From Deltaproteobacteria bacterium (lineage in GTDB: Bacteria > Desulfobacterota > Desulfuromonadia > Desulfuromonadales > Geopsychrobacteraceae), in the NCBI GenBank assembly GCA_024279255.1, contig JAJRRT010000062.1:1-46192 (forward strand): a stretch of 46,192 nt of DNA, read 5' to 3'. The translations under genes were made by a program, and so were the position numbers. Within the stretch, counting starts at the first letter, position 1. Every line of letters starts with the position of its first letter. This document shows, piece by piece, positions 37,147 to 45,756 of this stretch. The notes below the pieces were generated by a model. That model had not been told where the DNA came from and did not search any database. It saw only the letters and a list, made by a program, of their open reading frames with translations.

Positions 37147-37669
37147 AAATCAATTTGAATCCACCACGGCGACCTTTTCCGCGATGACCCTTCATCTCTG
37201 AGAGCTTGTCAGCTTTCTCCTGTTGTTCCAGGGTGAGAAGAGCATAAACCTGTTGTTTCATTCTGTCTCTCTCTACCATCATTTCAGTCTTCAATTCTGC
37301 TTGCTTGATTGCCTTGGCAAGAAAATCCGCTTCGTTAAAAGTATCGGCAGCTTCGACTTCGCGTAATGCATCACGGCTGGCGCGCATCTTTTCACGAAGC
37401 TGTTGTCTGTCTTGCCACTGCTGAGTCATCAGCGCTTCTAACTGAGTTTTCTGCTCTTCGGTAAGATCAAGGAGAGTAGCCATCATCTCCATTCGATGGC
37501 CCATCCGGTCCTCATGTTGCTCAAAATTCAAAGCACCCTGACCTTGACTGGGGCTGCCACAGTCGCCCCTTTTATCACATGAGCCACAACCACCTGCCCC
37601 TGCCAGAGCCAGGCTTCCGGTAAGTAGTGCACCAAGGACCAGGGTTGAAACCAAAATTCTTTTTTTCAT
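37145..37669 (-). CDS. Spy/CpxP-like (LTXXQ) periplasmic protein
   Basis: A 174-residue exported protein. The N-terminus (MKKRILVSTLVLGALLTGSLALA) is a Sec signal peptide with cleavage near residue 23. The mature start is Cys-rich (C28, C31, C37) and Gly-rich. The rest is helical and charged, with LTEEQKTQLEALM and LTLEQQEKADKL matching the LTxxQ-type repeats of Spy and CpxP, and a very basic tail (HRGKGRRGGFK). These proteins act as periplasmic chaperones or as inhibitors of the CpxA sensor. It is divergent from a CpxRA-like pair and shares its control region. The ATG at 37669 has AGGAG seven bases upstream. Confidence 0.82.
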   Translation of the reverse strand: MKKRILVSTLVLGALLTGSLALAGAGGCGSCDKRGDCGSPSQGQGALNFEQHEDRMGHRMEMMATLLDLTEEQKTQLEALMTQQWQDRQQLREKMRASRDALREVEAADTFNEADFLAKAIKQAELKTEMMVERDRMKQQVYALLTLEQQEKADKLSEMKGHRGKGRRGGFKLI

Positions 37670-37719
37670 GGTCATTCTCCTCTTTTCTGTAAGTGGTTTG
37701 TCTACCCTTTGTTTTTTCC

Positions 37720-37725
37720 ACTATA
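37720..37725 (-). promoter_or_regulatory. -10 element of the Spy-like gene
   Basis: TATAGT on the minus strand, about 50 bases before the ATG, without a recognisable -35 hexamer at the right distance. This is what an activator-dependent promoter looks like and fits control by the adjacent response regulator. Confidence 0.35.
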
Positions 37726-37843
37726 GAGAAAAGAACCTTAAGCGAGGGTTAAGAGCTGTGCCTCTTGTGCAAAGTTGTGTAAAGAGATTCACAGAACTGA
37801 GCTCAGGAAAACCTGAGTTTATAGGCTTTTGCATTTTCCAGAG

Positions 37844-37858
37844 TTTACATTTCTTTAC
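37844..37858 (-). promoter_or_regulatory. CpxR-type box GTAAA-N5-GTAAA
   Basis: On the minus strand GTAAA (37858-37854), five bases, GTAAA (37848-37844): an exact match to the E. coli CpxR recognition pattern, two half-sites one helical turn apart. A further GTAAA lies at 37779-37783 on the plus strand. The box is about 50 bases upstream of the CpxR-like gene start and about 120 bases upstream of the Spy-like -10. The spacer also has a CTCAGG/CCTGAG stem at 37802-37817. Confidence 0.65.
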
Positions 37859-37908
37859 ACCGCCCTAGAATGGTTTTCGTTATGATAAGAAAACTAACTG
37901 GAGAAATT

Positions 37909-38622
37909 ATGTTAAATCGAATTTTGATCATAGATGACGACACCGAACTCTGCGAACTGCTGAGCGATTATCTGGGCAGTGAGGGTTTTGAAATCCAAAC
38001 CGTTAATCATGGTGAACAAGGCGCAATGCAGGCACTGACAGAGGAATACGCACTGGTGATCCTCGATGTGATGCTTCCGGGGATGAACGGATTTGACGTG
38101 TTGCGTAAGATCCGTGAAACCAGCAAGTTGCCAGTGATTATGCTGACTGCTCGCGGCGACGATATCGACCGGATTGTCGGGCTGGAACTGGGTGCAGATG
38201 ATTATCTGCCGAAGCCGTTTAATCCACGTGAACTCGTTGCACGAGTGCGGGCGATTCAACGACGGACCGAAACTTCGGCACCACAGTCCAGTACGGATCT
38301 CTTCTCAAAAGAAGTAAGTGTTGGCGACATTGTACTCAGCACCCTCAACCGTAGTGTTAAACGAAACGGTATGCTGATCGAGTTGACTTCGGTCGAATTT
38401 ACTCTGCTGGAAGTGCTGTTGCGACAGGCGGGTCAGGTGATCAGTCGCGAAGATCTGGTCGCAAAAGCCCTCGGCCGTCGTTTATCAGCCTATGATCGCA
38501 GCATTGATGTCCATATTAGTGCTCTGCGCAAAAAACTCGGTCATCAATACGAAAAAACCGAACGGATCAAGACCATCCGCGGCATCGGTTATCTCTATGC
38601 TCAAACGGAAAGTACAAACTGA
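37909..38622 (+). CDS. CpxR-like OmpR-family response regulator
   Basis: A 237-residue DNA-binding regulator. The receiver domain (1-115) has the acidic pocket D9-D11, phosphorylation site D53 in VILDVMLPG and the conserved lysine in YLPKPFNPREL. The winged helix-turn-helix (about 140-235) has LTSVEFTLLEVLLRQ, SREDLVAKALGRR, YDRSIDVHISALRKKLG and a final IRGIGYLY. It is closest in layout to CpxR. The ATG at 37909 has GGAG upstream. The stop overlaps the ATG of the sensor gene, so the two are coupled. Confidence 0.92.
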   Translation: MLNRILIIDDDTELCELLSDYLGSEGFEIQTVNHGEQGAMQALTEEYALVILDVMLPGMNGFDVLRKIRETSKLPVIMLTARGDDIDRIVGLELGADDYLPKPFNPRELVARVRAIQRRTETSAPQSSTDLFSKEVSVGDIVLSTLNRSVKRNGMLIELTSVEFTLLEVLLRQAGQVISREDLVAKALGRRLSAYDRSIDVHISALRKKLGHQYEKTERIKTIRGIGYLYAQTESTN

Positions 38623-40001
38623 TGCATAGCCTGTTTGTCAAAATCTTCCTTTATTTCCTACTGACTATCATCATCGTGACCTCAGCTGGAGTTTTTCTGA
38701 CCTATCTACGCGATCAGGAGTTTCCACCGCTAGCTCACCAGAGTTTTGCTAAACACGCTATTGCTGAGTATGGTCATCGCGCCATCAACGTCTTTGAAGA
38801 GGAGGGAATCTCTGAGCTCGACATCTTCTCCGAAAAACTGATGGCCGATACAGGTATTCGCATTATCCTTTTTGCTGAAGATGGTCGTCCACTGACCCAC
38901 CAACGTGTTCCGCGACCTATGCAGCATATGAGTCAACGGGCACTACGCAGCGGCGAAGTCGTTTACCCAATGAGGGGCCAGCGTAACTGGCTTGCCAGCC
39001 CGATTAAAAACCGAGCGGGCAAGAACTATGTTGTTGCCCTCGGCCTGCCAGACCAACCTCCGGTGGAGCATATTTTCAAAGGATTGACCCACGGATTTCT
39101 TGGTTGGCGCTTACTGATTCTGCTTTTGGTCTCTGCTGGTGCATGCTTCTGGCTAGCCCGTTCATTGACATCGCCAATCCGTCGCTTGCGACAGGCAACT
39201 CGTCAGTTTGCTGCCGGAGATTTATCAACTCGGGTTGGAGACCAAGTCACAGGAAAAAATGAAATTGCTGGATTGGCGGAAGATTTCGATGAAATGGCCG
39301 CAAAAATTCAAACGCTTGTTGCCGGTCAAACGCGCCTGTTGCGGGATATATCTCACGAACTACGTTCGCCACTGGCACGTCTGGGAGTGGCTCTGGAGCT
39401 GGCACGACAAAACAGCAGCAGTGAAGTGCAACAAAAATCCTTTGCCAGAATTGAACTGGAAGCTGAGCGAATGAATGACATGATCGGCCAGTTGCTCAGC
39501 CTGACCCGTCTGGAAAATGCGACCGATAAACTGCAGCGCACTGAGTTCGACCTTTTTGAGCTACTTGCTCGACTGGTTCAGGATGCCGACTACGAATTAA
39601 ACAACGTCGATAAAAAGGTAACCTTCACTGGTCCAGACCGTTTGACTATTTACGGAGACGAAGTGCTGCTGGCACGGGCATTTGAAAATGTCATCCGTAA
39701 CGGGATTAGATACACCGGGGATGGAACACTGGTTAGCGTCGAGCTAAGGGATGAGGCGGGCAGAGTACTGATCCGAATTGCCGACCAGGGACCGGGAGTC
39801 CCGGATGAATCCCTAGGCAAATTATTCGAACCTTTCTATCGGGTAGCGGATGCACGTGACCGCCAGAGCGGCGGCACCGGCATTGGCCTGGCTATCGCTG
39901 AGCAGGCGGTCCGCCTGCACGGTGGCAGTATCAACGCAATAAATCGGCCCACTGGCGGACTATTGGTCGAGATCTCGTTGCCAGGTGACAGCTGCGACTA
40001 A
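38622..40001 (+). CDS. CpxA-like membrane sensor histidine kinase
   Basis: A 459-residue kinase with two membrane segments (about 7-29 and 160-180) flanking a periplasmic sensor domain of about 130 residues. A HAMP domain (about 180-233, RSLTSPIRRLRQAT) precedes HisKA with H245 in RDISHELRSPLARL. The HATPase domain has the N-box ENVIRNGIRYT, ADQGPGVPDE and GGTGIGLAIAEQAVRLHGG. The topology and H-box match CpxA. The periplasmic domain is where a Spy/CpxP-type partner would be sensed. Its ATG overlaps the regulator's TGA. Confidence 0.92.
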   Translation: MHSLFVKIFLYFLLTIIIVTSAGVFLTYLRDQEFPPLAHQSFAKHAIAEYGHRAINVFEEEGISELDIFSEKLMADTGIRIILFAEDGRPLTHQRVPRPMQHMSQRALRSGEVVYPMRGQRNWLASPIKNRAGKNYVVALGLPDQPPVEHIFKGLTHGFLGWRLLILLLVSAGACFWLARSLTSPIRRLRQATRQFAAGDLSTRVGDQVTGKNEIAGLAEDFDEMAAKIQTLVAGQTRLLRDISHELRSPLARLGVALELARQNSSSEVQQKSFARIELEAERMNDMIGQLLSLTRLENATDKLQRTEFDLFELLARLVQDADYELNNVDKKVTFTGPDRLTIYGDEVLLARAFENVIRNGIRYTGDGTLVSVELRDEAGRVLIRIADQGPGVPDESLGKLFEPFYRVADARDRQSGGTGIGLAIAEQAVRLHGGSINAINRPTGGLLVEISLPGDSCD

Positions 40002-40025
40002 TCTTTTCTAGCGCCACCTGAAAGA

Positions 40026-40859
40026 TTAATTCTTCTTCCGCAACGGGAGGGAACAGCTGTAAACATCGCTGCCTGGCAATCCATGCTCTTTCGCAACCCG
40101 CTTGACAATCTCTTTCCAACTCAACCCTCCCTCAGCATGCAACCGCTGCAGAGCTTCTTCAACGGACTCTTGCGGAAGCCCTACCTCCCCCGCCGCCAAC
40201 ATCAACACCAACTCTCCTTTTACCGTCTTCTGTGAAAAATATTCGCTCGCTGCGGCCAACGGGCCCAGAAACAGCTCCTCATGCTTTTTAGTCAGCTCAC
40301 GACCAATCGCGATTTCACGCTCTGGTCCACAGATCTGCTGCAAATCATCGAGAGCAGCCCGCAACCGATGCGGAGTTTCATAAAAAACCAGAGTATGATC
40401 AGCCGAATCGAACTGTTCGATAAATTTTTGCCGCGCTCCCCTTTTCGAAGGTAAAAAACCGGCAAAGCGAAAGCTGTCGGTTGGCAGACCGCTAATCGAC
40501 AGGGCGGCAATCATTGCGTTACAGCCGGGCACGCAAGCAACCTCTACCCCGGCCATACGGCAAGCACGCACTAATCGATAACCGGGATCGGCAATTGCCG
40601 GGGTTCCTGCGTCACTGATCAAAGCAACATCATCACCTGCTTGCAGTCTGGCCACCAGCTCGGGACTGCGCGCGTGTTCATTATGTTCATGACAGGAGAT
40701 CAGCCGGGACTTAATACCATAGTGATCGAGCAAGCGACGACTATGACGGGTATCTTCGGCGGCGATCAGCGCAACCTCAGAGAGAATCCGCACTGCGCGA
40801 TAGCTCATATCTTCAAGGTTGCCGATCGGCGTGGCGACCACGTAAAGAGTTCCAGTCAA
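40026..40859 (-). CDS. rsmI: 16S rRNA (cytidine-1402-2'-O)-methyltransferase RsmI
   Basis: SAM-dependent methyltransferase of 277 residues of the tetrapyrrole-methylase fold. Features are the N-terminal GTLYVVATPIGNLEDM, AAEDTRHSRRLLDHYGI, ISDAGTPAIADPGYRLV and PTDSFRFAGFLPSK. The start is a TTG at 40859 whose TG overlaps the nadE stop as TTGA, with GGAG eight bases upstream; an ATG at 40919 would add 20 residues with no family match. It converges on the CpxA-like gene with 24 bases between. Confidence 0.92.
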   Translation of the reverse strand: MTGTLYVVATPIGNLEDMSYRAVRILSEVALIAAEDTRHSRRLLDHYGIKSRLISCHEHNEHARSPELVARLQAGDDVALISDAGTPAIADPGYRLVRACRMAGVEVACVPGCNAMIAALSISGLPTDSFRFAGFLPSKRGARQKFIEQFDSADHTLVFYETPHRLRAALDDLQQICGPEREIAIGRELTKKHEELFLGPLAAASEYFSQKTVKGELVLMLAAGEVGLPQESVEEALQRLHAEGGLSWKEIVKRVAKEHGLPGSDVYSCSLPLRKKN

Positions 40860-42805
40860 TTCTGCTGCTCCAACTCTTTGATCCAGAGTGCAACACTGGC
40901 ATCGCTCGGCATCCGCCAATCCCCTCGCGGTGACAAGGCAATGGTTCCGACCTTAGGGCCATCAGGCAAACAAGAACGTTTGAACTGTTGGCTGAAAAAA
41001 CGACGATAAAAGAGCAGGAGCCACTTGCGGAGCTCTTCGAGAGGGTATTCTCCGTCAAAAGCCAGTGCCGCCAGTTGCAAAATCTTTTGAGGTGGATAGT
41101 GTAAGCGCACCAGATTATAGAGATAGAAATCATGCAGCAGATAGGGTCCGACCACCTCTTCCGTGATCTGACCAATATCACCATTTTCATCTGGAGGGAG
41201 CAATTCAGGGCTGACCGGTGTCGCACAAACATCCGCTAACACCTTGGAAATTTCACCCTCAAATTCATACTCGGCACACCAGTCTACCAGGTAGCGCACC
41301 AACGTTTTAGGGACCCCACAGTTAACGGCGTACATCGACATATGATCACCGTTATAGGTGCACCATCCAAGAGCCAACTCAGAGAGGTCTCCGGTCCCGA
41401 TCACTAGCCCACCAACCTGATTAGCAACATCCATCAAAATCTGGGTTCGTTCGCGGGCTTGAGAGTTCTCGTAAATGATATCCTGCTGTTTCTCATCATG
41501 ACCGATATCGGCAAAGTGCTGACGCACGGCTGCGTCTATCGACACAACACGCAACGAACAACCAAGAAGTTCTGCAAGCTTTTCAGCGTTGGATCTGGTG
41601 CGGTTACTGGTCCCAAATCCGGGCATGGTCAGAGCGTGAATCCCTTTGCGTGCAAGGCCGAGCCGATCAAAAGCATGAATCGCAACCAGCAACGCGAGGG
41701 TCGAATCGAGACCGCCGGAGAGGCCAATGACCACATCAACACATCCGGTATGTCGCAAACGCTTGGCTAAGCCACTGGTCTGCAAGGCAAAGATCTCCTG
41801 GCAGCGCTCGGATCGTGCAAGCTCGAGCGTCGGGACGAACGGCGTTCGGCTCACCGAGCGTAGTAAGTGGCAGACTTCAGAAGATGTCTGGGAGAAATTA
41901 ATGATCCGATAGCTGCGCTGCGGCCTTGCATTGGCAAAACTGCTATTGCGCTGTCGCTCACCGATCAGGCGATGCAGGTCGATATCTGCCAGAGCTAACT
42001 GGCTGTCGAAACAGAACCGATCGGTTTCAGACAGTACCTGACCATATTCGGCAATCAGGCTATGTCCGGAAAAAACCAGGTCAGTACTCGACTCATTCGG
42101 GCCAGCTGAAGCATAGGCATAGGCAGCCAGACAACGAGCAGATTGTGAAGAGACCAATTGACTACGATAGTTACGCTTGCCAAGAAGCTCAGGGCTGGCA
42201 GAAAGGTTAAGTAACAGAGTCGCCCCCGCAAGAGCTTGAGACCCGCTGGGTGGTTCGACCGCCCAGAGATCTTCACACAGCTCTATGCCGACCCGCAGCT
42301 CCGTAAAAGATTGGTCCTGAAACAGCAAATCTTCACCAAAGGGGATCGGCTCCCCAGCGACCAATAGATGGTCACTATTACGTTCAGTTGCCGAAGAGAA
42401 CCAGCGTTGCTCGTAAAATTCACCGCTGTTAGGGAGGAAGGTTTTCGGGACTGCGCCGCAGATGACTCCACCGGCGATAAAGAGCGCACAGTTGAACAGA
42501 CGGCCACCCTGCTCCACAGGTGCCCCAACGACCAGCACCGGCGTATTCTCCCCTGCACTAAAACGAACAAGATCAAGCAGAGCCTCTGTAACCTGTTGCT
42601 GAAGGAGTGGCTGAAAGAAAAGATCTCCGCAGGTATAACCTGTAAGACTGAGTTCAGGATACAGGCAGAGTGCCGCTCCTTGTCGACCTGCCTCTCGTGC
42701 AGTCGCCTTAATCTCGGCCAGATTAAAGTCAACATCTGCCACCCTCAACTCCGGCGTAACGACCGCCAGGCGCAGCATTCCCAGTTGTTTCAAATTTATA
42801 GACAT
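40856..42805 (-). CDS. nadE: glutamine-dependent NAD+ synthetase
   Basis: A 649-residue two-domain enzyme that makes NAD+ from deamido-NAD+ with glutamine as nitrogen donor. The N-terminal nitrilase-type glutaminase (about 10-300) has the triad E51 (YPELSLTGY), K121 (VPKTFLPNSGEFYEQRWF) and C177 (GIELCEDLW). The synthetase domain has the PP-loop SGGLDS (363-368) and the conserved VIGTGDLSELALGWCTYNGDHMSMYAVN segment. The large size matches the bacterial glutamine-dependent class. GGGAG lies six bases before the ATG. Confidence 0.95.
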   Translation of the reverse strand: MSINLKQLGMLRLAVVTPELRVADVDFNLAEIKATAREAGRQGAALCLYPELSLTGYTCGDLFFQPLLQQQVTEALLDLVRFSAGENTPVLVVGAPVEQGGRLFNCALFIAGGVICGAVPKTFLPNSGEFYEQRWFSSATERNSDHLLVAGEPIPFGEDLLFQDQSFTELRVGIELCEDLWAVEPPSGSQALAGATLLLNLSASPELLGKRNYRSQLVSSQSARCLAAYAYASAGPNESSTDLVFSGHSLIAEYGQVLSETDRFCFDSQLALADIDLHRLIGERQRNSSFANARPQRSYRIINFSQTSSEVCHLLRSVSRTPFVPTLELARSERCQEIFALQTSGLAKRLRHTGCVDVVIGLSGGLDSTLALLVAIHAFDRLGLARKGIHALTMPGFGTSNRTRSNAEKLAELLGCSLRVVSIDAAVRQHFADIGHDEKQQDIIYENSQARERTQILMDVANQVGGLVIGTGDLSELALGWCTYNGDHMSMYAVNCGVPKTLVRYLVDWCAEYEFEGEISKVLADVCATPVSPELLPPDENGDIGQITEEVVGPYLLHDFYLYNLVRLHYPPQKILQLAALAFDGEYPLEELRKWLLLFYRRFFSQQFKRSCLPDGPKVGTIALSPRGDWRMPSDASVALWIKELEQQN

Positions 42806-42830
42806 CAGCTACTCCCGATCATTTCTCAGG

Positions 42831-42839
42831 ATTATGGCA
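42831..42839 (-). promoter_or_regulatory. extended -10 promoter of nadE-rsmI
   Basis: On the minus strand TGCCATAAT, i.e. an extended -10 with CATAAT (42836-42831). Transcription would start near 42824, giving a leader of about 19 bases. A weak TTGTCC lies 19 bases further upstream. Confidence 0.4.
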
Positions 42840-42932
42840 CAATTTCATATGTTTTGGACAAATCAGGGTATTCGATGGCCAATTGCCGTCGGATAAACCA
42901 AAGGGCAAAGACAAAGGTTCGGCGTCGAAGCG

Positions 42933-43304
42933 TTAAAACCCCGACAGATCAAAGGCCGCGGGCAGATGCTCAATCTGAGCACAGCCATTACAATCCGGCA
43001 TGACCGCGATCACATCGAAGCGCGGCTGCAGAGTGGTTTTAGTCTCTGCCAGATACCACTGCGCAGCACGAATGATCTGGCGTTGCTTACGTAAACCGAC
43101 GGCTTCGGCCGGAGTGCCATAAGCGTTACTGCGGCGGGTCTTTACTTCGACAAATATCAGTTCTTTTTTCGTGCGAGAGATAATGTCGACCTCCCCAACT
43201 GGCGTCATGAAATTGCGCTCGATGACCTTCAAACCCTGTCGCTGCAAATAGAACACAGCCTGATCTTCACCCCAAGCACCAAGATCGAGTCTAGCCTGGC
43301 TCAT
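42933..43304 (-). CDS. yraN: YraN/UPF0102 family protein
   Basis: A 123-residue protein with a Holliday-junction-resolvase/restriction-endonuclease-like fold. Conserved elements are GAWGEDQAVFYLQRQG, ERNFMTPVGEVDIISR with the putative catalytic GEVD, and FVEVKTRR (E-x-K). Its function is unknown; DNA nuclease activity has not been firmly shown for the family. The ATG overlaps the rnhB stop by one base and has GGAGGGG upstream. It is followed by a 127-base gap before nadE. Confidence 0.9.
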   Translation of the reverse strand: MSQARLDLGAWGEDQAVFYLQRQGLKVIERNFMTPVGEVDIISRTKKELIFVEVKTRRSNAYGTPAEAVGLRKQRQIIRAAQWYLAETKTTLQPRFDVIAVMPDCNGCAQIEHLPAAFDLSGF

Positions 43305-43945
43305 TACCCCTCCACAAATTCCTTAACCCCAGCGAAGGTTAATCGATGGGGAAGAACGGGACCTTTGGTAGCGATAGCCCGACGATGCGCTAAAGTCCCA
43401 TAGCCTTTATGTCCAGCGAAACCGTAGCCTGGATACTGTCGATCAAGCACCACCATAAGCCGATCACGTGCAACCTTGGCTAAAACCGAAGCCGCTGCAA
43501 TTGACAATGAACGGCTATCGCCTTTTTTTAATGTTAGCTGCGGCAAGTCAACCGGCAATGGGGTAATCCCATCGATCAGCAGATAATCGGGCTCCCCCTG
43601 CAATTTTTTCAGAGCACGCTGCATCGCCAAGAGCGTCGCCTGCAGAACATTCAATCGATCGACCTCCTGAGCTGACGCGAGACCGATACCGTATGCTCGT
43701 GCCTGCTGCCGAATCAAAGGAAAAAGCTCTTCGCGTTTCTTTTCGCTCAACTTTTTAGAATCGTTCAACCCTTCCAACTGGAAGCTATCAGGCAAAATGA
43801 CGGCTGCCGCAACCACTGGTCCGGCGAGCGGACCGCGACCAGCCTCATCAATTCCGACGACAGCAGAAAAACCTTTCCCTTGTGCCTGTTTTTCAAAGTG
43901 CAAGGTCGAAAAGGCTTGTTCAGTGAAAAGCTCAAGGTTAGCCAC
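43304..43945 (-). CDS. rnhB: ribonuclease HII
   Basis: Nuclease of 213 residues that removes ribonucleotides and RNA primers from RNA-DNA hybrids. The catalytic core begins VVGIDEAGRGPLAGPVVAAAV with D33 and E34, followed by LNDSKKLSEKKREELF and the LIDGI and SIAAASVLAKVARDRLM segments. The end of the protein, GYGTLAHRRAI and HRLTFAGVKEF, is typical. There is no clean start: a GTG at 43945 with GGAG eleven bases upstream is used; an in-frame TTG at 43966 sits inside the T-run of the rplS terminator. Confidence 0.93.
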   Translation of the reverse strand: MANLELFTEQAFSTLHFEKQAQGKGFSAVVGIDEAGRGPLAGPVVAAAVILPDSFQLEGLNDSKKLSEKKREELFPLIRQQARAYGIGLASAQEVDRLNVLQATLLAMQRALKKLQGEPDYLLIDGITPLPVDLPQLTLKKGDSRSLSIAAASVLAKVARDRLMVVLDRQYPGYGFAGHKGYGTLAHRRAIATKGPVLPHRLTFAGVKEFVEG

Positions 43946-43964
43946 GATATCACAATCTCCATAC

Positions 43965-43991
43965 AAAAAAGCCCCGGCAATTGCCGGGGCT
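43965..43991 (-). terminator. intrinsic terminator after rplS
   Basis: A perfect 22-base palindrome at 43970-43991 (AGCCCCGGCA and its complement) followed on the minus strand by six Ts. It lies 22 bases past the rplS stop and only about 20 bases before the rnhB start. It should end most transcripts of the rpsP-rplS operon; rnhB-yraN would be expressed by read-through. Confidence 0.88.
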
Positions 43992-44013
43992 CATGGTAAT
44001 CAATAATACAATA

Positions 44014-44361
44014 TCAGACCATACGTTTCTCAGGAATACGTGCCGCCTTACCACGCAGGTTGCGCAGATAGTAAAGCTTGGCGCGACGCACACGACCATA
44101 GCGAACGACCTCAATCTGGGCAACGCTTGGTGAGTGAAGTGGGAACACCCGCTCAACACCAACACTACCGGAGATCTTACGCACGGTATAAGAAGACCCA
44201 AGGCCACGATTGCGACGCCTGATACACATCCCTTGATAAATCTGGATCCGCTGCTTATCACCCTCAGTAATTTTTACGTGCACTTTCAAGGTATCACCAG
44301 CCTTAAAGATCGGGATATCCTTCTTCATCTGTTCCATTTCGAGTTGATCGACGATGTTCAT
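44014..44361 (-). CDS. rplS: 50S ribosomal protein bL19
   Basis: A 115-residue large-subunit protein at the subunit interface. The family pattern is complete: [62 protein letters not shown] and [26 protein letters not shown] lies seven bases before the ATG. It follows trmD by 98 bases; that spacer holds a weak GCGAC/GTCGC stem (44425-44441). Confidence 0.98.
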   Translation of the reverse strand: MNIVDQLEMEQMKKDIPIFKAGDTLKVHVKITEGDKQRIQIYQGMCIRRRNRGLGSSYTVRKISGSVGVERVFPLHSPSVAQIEVVRYGRVRRAKLYYLRNLRGKAARIPEKRMV

Positions 44362-44459
44362 CCTTCTTCCTCCCTGTTACCTATTTTGTTAAAAATCTGT
44401 TTTCAGTCGTTTGGTATAAGTTGAGCGACATATTCGGTCGCCATTTATATTCACTGCAC

Positions 44460-45185
44460 TTATTTACGCAGTTGTTCAATTACCTCAATATCCTGCTCAC
44501 TCAGCTCAGCAGTCTCCAACAAGTCAGGTCGACGTTGCAGGGTACGAATTAACTGTTGCTCGCGTCTCCAGCAAGCAATTTTGCCATGATCTCCCGATAG
44601 CAATACATCTGGAACTTTCATCCCCTGATAATCAGCGGGACGAGTGTATTGCGGAAACTCAAGAAGCCCATCCGCAAAGGAATCGGTTTCGGCACTAGTG
44701 GTATTACCTAGCACCCCCGGCAGGTGCCGCGATATCGCATCGATCATCACCATGGCGGGAAGCTCACCGCCAGTCAGAACAAAGTCACCAAGCGAGAACT
44801 CCTCATCAACCATCGACTGGCGAATCCGCTCATCAAAACCAGCATAGCGTCCGCAAAGAAAGATCAAACCCTCTTCGTGCGCCAATCGCTTGGCATGACC
44901 CTGATCAAAAGGCTGACCCTGAGGGGTCATCAACAAGACCCGACTATTCGGCGCGGCCTCCCTAAGTGTATCTAGAGCGCGGCCAACAGGCTCTGGCTTC
45001 ATCACCATTCCGTCGCCACCACCGTAAGGCGAATCGTCGACTTGAAGGTGTTTCCCTTCTGCCCAATCACGCAGATTATGGATATTCAGATCCATCAACT
45101 GACTGCGAATAGCACGGCCCAGGATACTCTCATCCATCGGCGTAGCAAACATCGCCGGAAAAAGAGTTAATACATCAAAGATCAC
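44460..45185 (-). CDS. trmD: tRNA (guanine-37-N1)-methyltransferase TrmD
   Basis: SPOUT-class methyltransferase of 241 residues that makes m1G37 in tRNA and prevents frameshifting. Features are the N-terminal FDVLTLFPAMF, the VDDSPYGGGDGMVMKPEPV motif, LFLCGRYAGFDERI-type FLCGRYAGFDERIRQ, and the SAM-binding knot segment LGDFVLTGGELPAMVMIDAI. The C-terminal domain has PQYTRPADYQGMKVPDVLLSGDH. The start is a GTG that overlaps the rimM stop as GTGA. Confidence 0.96.
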   Translation of the reverse strand: MIFDVLTLFPAMFATPMDESILGRAIRSQLMDLNIHNLRDWAEGKHLQVDDSPYGGGDGMVMKPEPVGRALDTLREAAPNSRVLLMTPQGQPFDQGHAKRLAHEEGLIFLCGRYAGFDERIRQSMVDEEFSLGDFVLTGGELPAMVMIDAISRHLPGVLGNTTSAETDSFADGLLEFPQYTRPADYQGMKVPDVLLSGDHGKIACWRREQQLIRTLQRRPDLLETAELSEQDIEVIEQLRK

Positions 45186-45712
45186 TTAGCGACACCGATC
45201 AGTCCAGTAGGCAAATCGACCTCAATCAATTGCTGCTCAGCGCTGATGGTGATAATAAACGCAGCAACCACCGGAATCATAACTTCACCAGCCAAACCCT
45301 CAACAACCCAGGTATCATGAGCGGCAGTGGTAAACATCGATTTCAAATGACCAAGTTCGCCATACTCGCGATCAATCACCTTGGCACCTTCAATCTGATG
45401 CCAGTAGAACTCATCTGGAGCTAACTCTGGAAGCAGATTCCGATCAAGCAAAATCCGACAACCCTTAAGCTCTTCTACAGCTGTCAAAGACTCAAAACCG
45501 TCAAAACGCATAAGAACAATGCCCTTGTGCAATGACTGGCGCAAGGGTTCTGTTTTTTTAAGTCGACCATCAGGCAAGCGCAGAAACACATCAGTCGCCG
45601 ACAACAAGGGGGCAGGATCACCCGACAATGGTCGTACCTTGAGGTCTCCACGTAAACCGTGAGTACCCACAATTTGCCCTGATTCTATCAGGAAGTCTTC
45701 CGATATCGCCAT
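45182..45712 (-). CDS. rimM: ribosome maturation factor RimM
   Basis: A 176-residue protein that assists 16S rRNA processing and 30S head assembly by binding uS19. The N-terminal RimM domain has GQIVGTHGLRGDLKVRPL; the PRC-barrel domain (about 95-170) has FYWHQIEGAKVIDREYGELGHLKSMFTTAAHDTWVV and the final IPVVAAFI. I use the ATG at 45712; a TTG three bases earlier has slightly better spacing to AAGG. It is followed by trmD with a GTGA overlap. Confidence 0.94.
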   Translation of the reverse strand: MAISEDFLIESGQIVGTHGLRGDLKVRPLSGDPAPLLSATDVFLRLPDGRLKKTEPLRQSLHKGIVLMRFDGFESLTAVEELKGCRILLDRNLLPELAPDEFYWHQIEGAKVIDREYGELGHLKSMFTTAAHDTWVVEGLAGEVMIPVVAAFIITISAEQQLIEVDLPTGLIGVAK

Positions 45713-45756
45713 CAACTGCTAGCCTTGATCCGGCACACAATCAGATGCAACCGGCA

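Noticed and set aside
42368..43003. A 211-codon plus-strand frame opposite nadE/yraN
   Set aside because: Antisense to the conserved glutaminase domain of nadE and the end of yraN; no ribosome binding site or family match.
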